From: Caballeronia sp. Lep1P3
Lineage (GTDB): Bacteria; Pseudomonadota; Gammaproteobacteria; Burkholderiales; Burkholderiaceae
DNA length: 64,000 nucleotides
NCBI RefSeq assembly: GCF_022879595.1
Contig: NZ_CP084270.1
Location: 138,007-202,006 of the forward strand
Reading direction: 5' to 3'
Numbering within the stretch: the first letter of the stretch is position 1; every line of letters starts with the position of its first letter. Below the pieces are notes generated by a model that ran no database searches, had not been told where the DNA came from, and was given only the letters and a program-made list of their open reading frames with translations. This document shows positions 26,327-33,650 of the stretch, one piece after another. A program made the position numbers and the translations under genes.

Positions 26327-26633
26327 AGTCAAATGATCACCAGCGCTTCAATCAACGGTGACCATTTGACTCGGAACAAGCTCGCCAGCAGCCCGGAGTC
26401 AAGTCGAATAGTCACCAACGGAGCGACGAACCGGCTTTTCGCCCGAAGCTGCAGCGGTCTGCAACGTAAAAAATACAAAAAAGTGCCAGTTTTGCCAGCA
26501 TAAGGGATGAGAAGCGCATCATCCACAGAGCAATAGTCGAATGCTCACCGCTCTAAGTCAGATGCGCACCGATACAAGTCAAATGCTTACTCCAACTAGT
26601 CGGATACACACCCACTTTAGTCAAATAGCCACC
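26327..26633 (+). repeat. oriV: Iteron array, likely plasmid replication origin (oriV)
   Basis: Eight 15-bp units match AGTCRRATRNNCACC: 26327, 26357 (minus strand), 26402, 26535, 26556, 26577, 26598 and 26619. The last five start exactly 21 bp apart, two helical turns. A sequence close to a DnaA box (TCATCCACA) lies at about 26518, just before the regular block. This is the expected architecture of an iteron-controlled origin. Confidence 0.88.
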
Positions 26634-27228
26634 GGTCGACCGGCGTAAACATCTGAATTTACTAGGAAACCCCGGTCGCTCGGACAGGTGCTAGAAGGTT
26701 TTAAGAAGGTTCTTAGCTCTTTCTTAGACAATCTCAGATACGAAGATTGAGCAATTCCTGCAAAGAGGGCGAACACATCGGTCACGGCACAAATAGGGGA
26801 GGACGCTTTCCCTGAAGAATTGATTGTCGTAATAGGCGCCGTATTCGTGTGTGCACAGCAAGAACCAACTCTGAAAGCCCGCGACCCACGCCGGTTACCT
26901 CGATCGCTGCCACGGGGTGCTAGCGTCTAGGTAAGGCTATCTGCACGGCCGCCCGTCAAGCACAAAGGCACCGTCTGCAACGCGGGCCCCGCTCTGGGCT
27001 GAGAGCCGCTTATCAAAGACAACAAGGATGGGCTCGAAGAAGCTTCACCGTTGTTTGCCGCTCGTGCGCGCATCGTCGGGAATTGCTCAAGGTGACGGCC
27101 GGAGCATTGCCAAGGCGTCGCCCTCTGTGGTCAGCGACCTTTGAACGTCTCACTCGGATAAGCGCTAAACGTTTCGGGCCCAAAGGCGGGCCGTTTGGCC
27201 GACTACCGTCAGAAAACCGCACTTCATC
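26634..27228. other. Origin-distal region, no gene seen
   Basis: Includes an A/T-richer segment at about 26650-26760 (repeated TTAAGAAGGTTCTTAG-like runs), which could be the melting region of the origin. No reliable gene was found; two short frames around 27000-27220 lack motifs. Confidence 0.4.
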
Positions 27229-27498
27229 TCACGATCCGGAGCCACTCCCATTGCCGGCCTCAGCACGCGCCAATAGTTGAGAAGGCGACCATTTCAAGAC
27301 TTCGCAAATCCGAAGAATGTTAAGGATCGTGACGTTCCGCTCGCCGCGTTCAATCTTTCCCATGTGACTGCGGTCGATGTGGGCCTCATGCGCGAGCACC
27401 TCTTGCGAAAGGCCGCGTTCCTTGCGCAGCGCGCGAATAGCCCGTCCTAGACCAATAAGATAGCCGGTGCCGTCACTAGCAGCTGAGATTCTTTTCAT
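27229..27498 (-). CDS. Xre-family helix-turn-helix regulator
   Basis: An 89-residue protein with an HTH_3 domain: IRALRKERGLSQEVLAHEAHIDRSHMGKIERGERNVTILNILRICEVLKWSPSQLL. The C-terminal tail is short and ends in GNGSGSGS. It is transcribed divergently from the 147-residue hypothetical gene at 27553 with a 54-bp gap containing an inverted repeat. Such regulators commonly repress themselves and the divergent gene. Confidence 0.88.
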   Translation of the reverse strand: MKRISAASDGTGYLIGLGRAIRALRKERGLSQEVLAHEAHIDRSHMGKIERGERNVTILNILRICEVLKWSPSQLLARAEAGNGSGSGS

Positions 27499-27502
27499 AC
27501 CT

Positions 27503-27536
27503 CCATGGTCAAGATGCTATGCTTTTATGACCACGG
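27503..27536. promoter_or_regulatory. Inverted repeat between xre gene and 27553 gene
   Basis: CCATGGTCA (27503-27511) and TGACCACGG (27528-27536) are 9-bp arms with one mismatch, 16 bp apart. The central bases include GCTATGCTTTTAT, a possible -10 region. A good candidate operator for the Xre regulator. Confidence 0.5.
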
Positions 27537-27552
27537 TATTTAAGACCCATCC

Positions 27553-27996
27553 ATGCAAACGAAACGTTTTGAGGTTGCACGCGGGACGGCGCGGTCTGCC
27601 ACGTTTGACCTGCCACGGACCGATGTAGTGGCCTTATCGCGCGAGCTGAGCGCACGCGGACCGGAGGCTGCGCTGCCGCAGAACCTGAGCGACGTGCGAT
27701 TGCGCGCGCTAGTTCGCGATATCGTCGCCAATGACGGGCTTCACGATCAGATGGCCGTGAAAATCCTGGCCCTGACTCTCGCCGCCGTGCAAAAGCCGGA
27801 TTTGAAGTGGCAAGAGACGTGGGACGGCAACCACCTCTTCGAATCAGAACCCTTGTCGTCTTACCTTCGAAGCTATCAGCTCGCTCTCATCTCGGAGTTT
27901 GTTGATCGGCAGGTTGGTGTGCATGGCGCGGAATACGCCGTGGATAACTTTTTCGATCAAGTAAAGGCTAGCCGCCGGAACATGAATACGGTTTGA
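27553..27996 (+). CDS. Hypothetical protein, divergent from the Xre regulator
   Basis: A 147-residue protein, apparently soluble. The N-terminal part reads RTDVVALSRELSARGPEAALPQNLSDVRLRALVRDIVANDGLHDQMAVKILALTLAAVQKPDLKWQ; the C-terminal part (YAVDNFFDQVKASRRNMNTV) looks helical. No family recognised. The gene with a split 3' part starts 82 bp downstream, so it may head an operon. Confidence 0.6.
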   Translation: MQTKRFEVARGTARSATFDLPRTDVVALSRELSARGPEAALPQNLSDVRLRALVRDIVANDGLHDQMAVKILALTLAAVQKPDLKWQETWDGNHLFESEPLSSYLRSYQLALISEFVDRQVGVHGAEYAVDNFFDQVKASRRNMNTV

Positions 27997-28260
27997 AGCG
28001 CGGCCGGCGAATCCCGAGCGAAGAAGAACGGCAGGGCCGCGCCATCGATCAGTAGTCCAGTTGCAATCACGAAGGGCCATGGAGAACGAAGTCATGCTCG
28101 AAAACAATCCACCGCCGCTGACGATCGCGTCGCGGGTTCTTTCACCCGAAACGCTTGCCGCACTTCGTCGCTCAGAGATGGCTCCGGAAATCTGGACAGT
28201 CGGTTAGGTGGAGTCGCTGGGTTTTGAGATAGGCATAATGCCTATAAAGGAAACCAGACG

Positions 28261-28569
28261 ATGACGAAGAGAACCCGGCGCACGCACTCAGCGGCGTTCA
28301 AGGCGAAGGTGGCACTGGCAGCAGTACGCGGGGAGCGCACGCTCGCAGAATTGGCGCAGCAGTTTGAGGTTCATCCGAACCAGATCACGGAATGGAAGCG
28401 GCAGTTGCAGGAACGAGCGGCCGACGTGTTCGGCGCGACGAGCTCGCCCGTCAATGAGCCGCCGGTGGATCTGAAGACACTTCACGCAAAGATCGGCCAA
28501 CTGGCGCTGGAGAATGATTTTTTGTCCGGCGCGCTCGGCAAGGCAGGCCTGCTGAGCGCAAAGAAATGA
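28261..28569 (+). CDS. IS3b OrfA, copy 3 (intact)
   Basis: A 102-residue OrfA with HTH ([20 protein letters not shown]) and a leucine-zipper-like C-terminus ([30 protein letters not shown]). This is the only copy in the window without a frameshift. The stop overlaps the orfB start (ATGA). Confidence 0.93.
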   Translation: MTKRTRRTHSAAFKAKVALAAVRGERTLAELAQQFEVHPNQITEWKRQLQERAADVFGATSSPVNEPPVDLKTLHAKIGQLALENDFLSGALGKAGLLSAKK

Positions 28570-29204
28570 TTGATCGTGCCCACCCCCTAGCGGTTTCGCG
28601 GCAGGTCGAGCTGGTCGGCATCAGCCGATCCAGTGCGTACTATGCGCCGCGCCCGGTGGGTGCCGCGGATCTGGCGCTCATGCGCCGTATCGACGAGTTG
28701 CACCTGGAGCATCCGTTTGCTGGCGCGCGCATGTTGATGCGCCTGCTCAAGCGAGAGGGCATAGTGGTCGGCCGCAAGCACGTCGGCACGTTGATGCGCA
28801 AAATGGGCATCGAAGCGCTGTATCGCAAGCCGAACTTGAGCCGCAAACATCTGGCCCACAAGATCTGGCCGTACCTGCTGCGCGATCGGAAGATCGAGCG
28901 CAGCAGTCAGGTGTACGCATTGGACACGACATACGTGCCTATGGCACACGGCTTCGTCTATCTCACAGCTGTGATCGATTGGGCCAGCCGCCGTGTTTTA
29001 GCGCACCGAGTCGCGATCACGATGGAAGCTGAGCATGCGGTGGCGGCGCTTGAAGAAGCATTCGCGAAATATGGATTGCCTGAGATCGTCAACACCGATC
29101 AAGGCAGCCAATTTACCAGTACAGTCTTCACCGACGCGGTCCTCTCGCGCGGAATCGCCCTGTCGATGGATGGCAAGGGAAGCTGGCGGGACAACGTTTT
29201 TATC

Positions 29205-30614
29205 GCCTCTTTTGAATTCTCAGTGGGTGGTTTGGCGGGTCAAGGGCGAGCGTAAGCTCGGCGCAGGGAACCCTTGAGGCGCACTGATTCGATAAGCTGA
29301 GTCATGGCTGGTTGCGGCAGAATGCTGCAACCAACCATGCAAGACGAAACGAACAATGACGAACCAACTGTTTGAAGCCGCTCTGGGAATCAAGGCCCCG
29401 TGGTATGTACAAAGCGTCGACTTTGATGCCGGCAAACGCCAGCTCACGATTGCCGTGGACTTCGTCGCGGGCAGCCGGTTCGGTTATGCCAGCGTCGCCG
29501 GCGAGCATCCGGTGCACGACACGCAAATCAAGCGTCTGCGCCATCTGAATTTCTTCCAGCACGAGTGCTATCTGGAAGTACGGGTGCCGCGCGTGCGCTT
29601 GCCGGACGGCTCGGTACGGTTGGTGGAACCTGATTGGGTCGGCCAACTCAGCGGCTTCACGTTGCTGTTCGAGGCGCTCGTGCTGATGCTCGCTCAGCAG
29701 ATGCCGTTTGCTGCCGTGGCGCGCATCGTCAACTTGTCGTGGCACCGGGTTCACGCCATCTGCTCGCGCTATGTGGAACTGGCGCTCGCGTCGGCGGACC
29801 TGTCGGATGTGACGATGGTGGCGATTGACGAAACCTCGTACCGGCGCGGTCATGAGTATCTGACACTGGTTGCCGACATGCAGGCGCGGCGGGTCGTGTT
29901 CGTAACAACCGGCAAGGATGCCAGCACGATTGAACGCTTCGCCGCCTATCTGGGCCAACACGGCGGCAAGCCCGAGCAGGTCGGCTCGGTCAGCATCGAC
30001 ATGTCGCCGGCTTTCATCAAGGGCGTCGACGAACATCTACCCAATGCGCGGCTGACCTTCGACAAGTTTCACGTCGTCGCGCACGCGTCCAAGGCGCTCG
30101 ATACAGTGCGTCGGCAACAACAGAAGGTCGACCCGGAACTTAAAGGCATGCGCTGGATACTGCTGAAAGACGCGAACAAACTCAATCTGGCCCAACTGAC
30201 CGACCTCGAGGCGCTTATCAGTCAGTACACCACCAGCCGCACGGCCCGCGCCTGGCTGTATCGCGAGCAACTGCGTGAGATTCTCGAGCGCAAGCAAATC
30301 AATGTCGTCTCCGAAATGTTGCAACAGTGGTGCACCAACGTCATGCGCTCGAAGGTCGAACCAATGAAGGACGTGGTGCGATTGATTCGCCGGCACTTCG
30401 ACGGCATCGTCGCCTGGACCCAGACCCGCCAGACCAACGGCTTCATCGAAGCCATCAACGGACTGTTTCAGGCCGCCAAACGCAAGGCACGCGGATACGC
30501 TCGCTTCGAAACCATGCGAACGGTCCTGTTTCTCATCGCAGGCAAACTGGACTTCTCCGCCTTCAACTCGCATGCCCGCTGAAGGCCGTTACCCACTCCG
30601 CTTTCAAAAGAGCC
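29205..30614 (+). mobile_element. ISL3-family element, 1410 bp
   Basis: Bounded by an 8-bp target duplication TTTTTATC (29197-29204 and 30615-30622), the usual size for ISL3. The terminal inverted repeat is GCCTCTTTTGAA (left) and GGCTCTTTTGAA (right, reverse complement). One intact transposase gene. Confidence 0.93.
29356..30582 (+). CDS. ISL3-family transposase
   Basis: A 408-residue protein. The N-terminal part lacks the cysteines of the zinc-binding domain common in other ISL3 transposases. The DDE core is visible as AIDETSYRRGHEY, SIDMSPAFIKGVDEH and FIEAINGLFQAAKRKARGY. The frame is intact and the element retains its full ends, so it could be active. Confidence 0.92.
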   Translation: MTNQLFEAALGIKAPWYVQSVDFDAGKRQLTIAVDFVAGSRFGYASVAGEHPVHDTQIKRLRHLNFFQHECYLEVRVPRVRLPDGSVRLVEPDWVGQLSGFTLLFEALVLMLAQQMPFAAVARIVNLSWHRVHAICSRYVELALASADLSDVTMVAIDETSYRRGHEYLTLVADMQARRVVFVTTGKDASTIERFAAYLGQHGGKPEQVGSVSIDMSPAFIKGVDEHLPNARLTFDKFHVVAHASKALDTVRRQQQKVDPELKGMRWILLKDANKLNLAQLTDLEALISQYTTSRTARAWLYREQLREILERKQINVVSEMLQQWCTNVMRSKVEPMKDVVRLIRRHFDGIVAWTQTRQTNGFIEAINGLFQAAKRKARGYARFETMRTVLFLIAGKLDFSAFNSHAR

Positions 30615-31387
30615 TTTTTATCGAACGACTGTGGCGCAGCGTGAAGTATGAAGAGATCTATTTGAAGGCCTACGAATCCGTCGGCCATGCACAGAAGTCC
30701 ATCGCTAACTACCTCACCTGGTACAACAAACAAAGGCCTCATTCAAGTCTGTCGGACAAGACCCCAGATGAAGCCTACTTCGCGATGCTGCCCGCGATCA
30801 GAACGGCAGCGTGAGCACCCAGCGTTCCACTTAAAAATCGAAAAAGCTGTCCGAACGAACGGGGCCACCTCTCTCTCCCTATCACCTTGCGGCGTGGCGG
30901 ATCGCCGATCGATGGGCGCTTGAGCAGCCCGAGGATTTGCGCGCGCTCGAGAGACAGGGCGAAATCTTTGTTCACGGCTTCCCGCTTTGCGAAGCGATCG
31001 TTGGGCAACTCACCGGGGATCGATTCACGTCAATTCGTTCGCCCAACTGCTGTAAATCGGGCGGACGAGTCGGACGACGAGGCCGACAACGACGGCGATA
31101 GACATTTAGACGGTGACGCGGACACACGAGGATGGACCGAAGCGTTGAACGCTTGACTAAGCCTGGACAAGCAGTAACGGCGTATACCGACTACTACTAC
31201 TACTGCGTCGACGGGTAAGCGGACGACGACCGGAGCATCGAGGACGTTTGACGATGCACCGGCAACCGATGGTTGCGAATGCCAGCCGCACGGGAACAAA
31301 ACCCACCTGGCAGCTACAACGGAAGCCCGATCGGACATGCCGCTCTCGCCCAAAGGCAACAGTCTGCGGTCGAAAGGAATGCCCTAA

Positions 31388-31916
31388 GCGCTCGACAATG
31401 GCGCATGGACGGCGTACCAGCAAGGACAATGGTTCGATGAGACGGCGTTCTTGCGGGCCGTGGACCTTGTCGGTGAGCGGGCTGAATGGATCGTTCTCCC
31501 AGACGTCGTGCAGGGCGGAATGGCGTCGCTGGAATTTTCGCTCGCGTGGAAAGAGCGTCCGCGCGAGATTCCGACGAAGCTGCTGATCGCCGTACCGGAC
31601 GGCCTTCAGCTAGATGACGTGGCGCGGGAGCTTTGTCCAGCCGCGGGGATTTTTATCGGCGGTTCGACCGAATGGACGAGGCCACTGCGGGCGCATGGGA
31701 TCATTGGCCCGCCGCCGCAATTGTCATCTTTACGTTGGACGGGTGAATACAGTTCGCCGGATCGTGATTTGCGCCGCCGCAGGCGCGAACGGCATCGACG
31801 ATACGAGCGTCAGCCGCTACGCCAAGACCCTTTCGAAGCTTGACGCGGCATCGAGGCAAGATGATTTCTTTTCGACCGCCCACGAGAACGTTCGCGACGC
31901 CCAGCATGCTAGGTAG
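31388..31916 (+). pseudogene. Phage-type hypothetical gene, frameshifted
   Basis: The first frame gives ALDNGAWTAYQQGQWFDETAFLRAVDLVGERAEWIVLPDVVQGGMASLEFSLAW.. up to GIFIGGSTEW; the continuation WGSLARRRNCHLYVGRVNTVRRIVICAAAGANGIDDTSVSRYAKTLSKLDAA lies in another frame. The two parts correspond to one protein type I associate with phage or plasmid genomes. The frame shifts near 31690. An in-frame stop precedes the first part, so the start codon is lost. Function unknown. Confidence 0.6.
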
Positions 31917-31960
31917 CGACGTCGACCTTTGCGCACTAATGAATTACGCCGCCCGATGCG

Positions 31961-32884
31961 TCAAAGGTTCACCGGCATTTTCACGAAATCTTTGCTTGTT
32001 CTACCTTTGGTGGGCGCGATCAGTCGCCCCACCGTCCGCAGAAGGTGGATTTGTCGAAACGCAAGGAAGCCTTTGAAGGGCTTCCCCGACACGTAGTAGA
32101 CCATATCCCCCTCCCTTAGCTCCACGTCCTCCAGCAGTTCCGTTCGCTCATCTGTCGCGAGGCTAACTTCCTCGATTTGAGCCAACGTTCTCGCGCCTTC
32201 ACTTTGGACATCGGGCGCAGCCCGGTGACTTTTTTCTGACGTCGGAAGCGCCGTCGACGGCTTTTCTTCGACGGCGGTTTCGGGCATCCCCCTCTCACTT
32301 CCAACCCGCGCCGGTTCGGACGCCGCCGCAGTCGGTGGCGGAACCGGCGCGGCCGGCGAAGCCGGTCGTGGGCTTTCCCGCCGTGGCAACGGCCGTTCCG
32401 CACGTCCGGATTCCGCTTTCGGCACCACCGGTGTGCCCGTCGACGGCATAGCCGTTTCGTGCTCCAAGATATTGATAAGCCTAGGCGCGGAGCGGGCTAC
32501 TTTTGCTCTCCTTACGGCGATTGCGTCCCCGTGCGCGGTTCGGATCGCCACAGTCTGTGTGACTAACGCCTTGCGGGTCGCGGCTACTTTCTTTGCATGG
32601 CGAAGACTTTCTGCCGCTAGCTCAGCGTCAGTTTTAAGGTCGAAAAAGTACTGTCTCAAGGTGTGGACCGAGATGTGCCAGTCAGCCTCTTTCTGCAGAA
32701 TCTCAGCCATTCGCTCAAAGCTCATTCCTTTTTGACGCGCCGCGACCAGGGTGTTTAGCAGCTGCGTTAGCGCTTCCCTGCCGCGAAATCTGTCGTCTGG
32801 CAGTTCGTTGTAGATCGCCTCCAGCAGCTTCTGTCGAGCGATCTCAATCTGGTCTTGGGTGATGCTCATTCGGGTCGACGACAT
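31961..32884 (-). CDS. Hypothetical protein with proline-rich linker
   Basis: I chose the ATG at 32884 (AGAGG seven bases upstream); the longer frame starts at 32971. The N-terminal 100 residues look like a helical DNA- or protein-binding module (ITQDQIEIARQKLLEAIYNELPDDRFRGREALTQLLNTLVAARQKGMSFERMAEILQKEADWHISVHTLRQYF). A long proline- and alanine-rich linker (about residues 140-210) leads to a C-terminal domain (GDMVYYVSGKPFKGFLAFRQIHLLRTVGRL). The position beside oriT suggests a mobilization or accessory role, but no family was recognised. Confidence 0.7.
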   Translation of the reverse strand: MSSTRMSITQDQIEIARQKLLEAIYNELPDDRFRGREALTQLLNTLVAARQKGMSFERMAEILQKEADWHISVHTLRQYFFDLKTDAELAAESLRHAKKVAATRKALVTQTVAIRTAHGDAIAVRRAKVARSAPRLINILEHETAMPSTGTPVVPKAESGRAERPLPRRESPRPASPAAPVPPPTAAASEPARVGSERGMPETAVEEKPSTALPTSEKSHRAAPDVQSEGARTLAQIEEVSLATDERTELLEDVELREGDMVYYVSGKPFKGFLAFRQIHLLRTVGRLIAPTKGRTSKDFVKMPVNL

Positions 32885-32945
32885 AGCGTGCCTCTTTTTC
32901 TCCGTTCGAGTCGGCTGGTTAATAATCATATTATCATCATAACCT

Positions 32946-33197
32946 TCAGACGAATTCGTTTGTCGTGGCACCCTCCAGATCCTGCACTGAAAGTCCTTCT
33001 ACGCAAGCTTGGATGAACTGGACCAATCGGTGATCTTTTGGGTAAGCGAAATGCAGCGCCGTCATGCGCTTCGCTTTGCAGGCAAGTTCACGGACGGCCT
33101 CATAGACGATTCCATAGATGGCTTCATAGACGCTTCGGCTCGGTACATCTAGGACAGGATATGGAATGTATCTACGCGACAAGTCGCGTAGATACAC
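32946..33197 (-). CDS. Possible small ORF overlapping oriT
   Basis: A GTG-started frame of 83 codons, YLRDLSRRYIPYPVLDVPSRSVYEAIYGIVYEAVRELACKAKRMTALHFAYPKDHRLVQFIQACVEGLSVQ..., runs through the oriT region towards the gene at 32884. The amino acid composition looks protein-like downstream of the inverted repeat, but no ribosome-binding site is visible. It may begin at a later codon or be a chance frame. Confidence 0.35.
   Translation of the reverse strand: MYLRDLSRRYIPYPVLDVPSRSVYEAIYGIVYEAVRELACKAKRMTALHFAYPKDHRLVQFIQACVEGLSVQDLEGATTNEFV
33151..33195 (-). other. oriT: Candidate origin of transfer (oriT)
   Basis: A perfect inverted repeat with 13-bp arms and a 2-bp spacer (33168-33195, arms GTATCTACGCGAC) lies 13 bp from the sequence ATATCCTGTCC on the minus strand (33152-33162). 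ATCCTG resembles the MOBP/IncP nick consensus, with cleavage after G, here between 33155 and 33154. The relaxase operon begins 120 bp away. Nicked this way, the relaxase genes would enter last, the usual MOBP arrangement. Confidence 0.75.
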
Positions 33198-33211
33198 CGG
33201 ATCGAAGCGCT

Positions 33212-33230
33212 CGGGGGCCTGCGGCCCCCG
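33212..33230. repeat. GC-rich inverted repeat
   Basis: CGGGGGCC and GGCCCCCG are separated by TGC, a strong hairpin. It lacks a T tract, so a Rho-independent terminator is not supported. It may be part of the oriT or of the mobC leader. Confidence 0.4.
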
Positions 33231-33314
33231 TCGCACCTCGACCCTTTCCGTCGAACTCAGGGCGTTGCCCCGAGACCCGTAGTGCGAGTGAGATTCAAAG
33301 AACAGAAAACAGCA

Positions 33315-33650
33315 ATGAAAAAAGACAGCGAAGCGGGGAAAAGTGAGTCGGTCCGGCTGCGTCTGACGGCGCAAGACAAGGCCGCCATCGAAGCGAAGGC
33401 GCGGGACCGGAAGTTGACGGTGACGGAGTACCTCACGCGCGCGGGGCTGGGGCGCTCAATGCGTCAGCGCTCCGACGTCGATGCGATCAATCTGTTACGC
33501 GAGTGCGTGGACGAGCTCAAAGAAATGCACGTAAGCCTGCGCGGTGTACAGGAGGCTGAGCGTGCGTTGTCGCCGGCCAGCATGGAGCGTGCGATGGAAG
33601 CGGTGTGCGCCGCGATCCAGCGCGTCTGGCAGAGCGGGGACGACCGATGA
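33315..33650 (+). CDS. MobC/TraJ-like relaxosome accessory protein
   Basis: A 111-residue protein starting at the ATG 33315 (an upstream start at 33282 is possible). The ribbon-helix-helix segment reads SVRLRLTAQDKAAIEAKARDRKLTVTEYLTRAGLGR, and a helical C-terminus follows (VDELKEMHVSLRGVQEAER). Such proteins bind oriT and recruit the relaxase. The stop overlaps the relaxase start (ATGA), supporting coupled translation. Confidence 0.85.
   Translation: MKKDSEAGKSESVRLRLTAQDKAAIEAKARDRKLTVTEYLTRAGLGRSMRQRSDVDAINLLRECVDELKEMHVSLRGVQEAERALSPASMERAMEAVCAAIQRVWQSGDDR

Larger units (their letters stand above)
28566..30814 (+). pseudogene. IS3b orfB copy 3, interrupted by ISL3
   Basis: The N-terminal 213 codons (28566-29204) encode the HTH and the first two catalytic aspartates (ALDTTYVP, NTDQGSQF). 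The C-terminal part resumes at 30623 after the ISL3 element and carries the glutamate region (LWRSVKYEE). The 8-bp duplication TTTTTATC sits at the joint. Otherwise the frame is sound. Confidence 0.9.
28174..30871 (+). mobile_element. IS3b copy 3 with nested ISL3
   Basis: Left end AGAGATGGCTCC, right end (reverse complement) AGAGGTGGCC. Flanked by a 3-bp duplication CTC (28171-28173 and 30872-30874), as expected for IS3 elements. orfA is intact and orfB is intact except for the ISL3 insertion, unlike copies 1 and 2. Confidence 0.88.
28079..31146 (+). pseudogene. Hypothetical gene disrupted by IS3b copy 3
   Basis: The start (28079-28173) encodes MENEVMLENNPPPLTIASRVLSPETLAALRRS. After removal of IS3b (28174-30871) and one CTC repeat the frame continues as PYHLAAWRIADRWALEQPEDLRALERQGEIFVHGFPLCEAIVGQLTGDRFTSIRS. 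A second lesion near 31040 appears to shift the frame into an acidic tail (ADESDDEADNDGDRHLDGDADTRGW). Function unknown; the rejoining in frame proves that the IS insertion disrupted a real gene. Confidence 0.65.

Noticed and set aside
26241..26633. Could the iterons be a CRISPR array
   Set aside because: Units are 15 bp with 21-bp period and no unique spacers of spacer length; the position beside rep identifies an origin.
31180..31215. ACTACTACTACTAC run near 31190
   Set aside because: Only a few trinucleotide units, no sign of a functional repeat array.
33212..33230. GC-rich hairpin as a terminator
   Set aside because: No T tract on either strand follows it.
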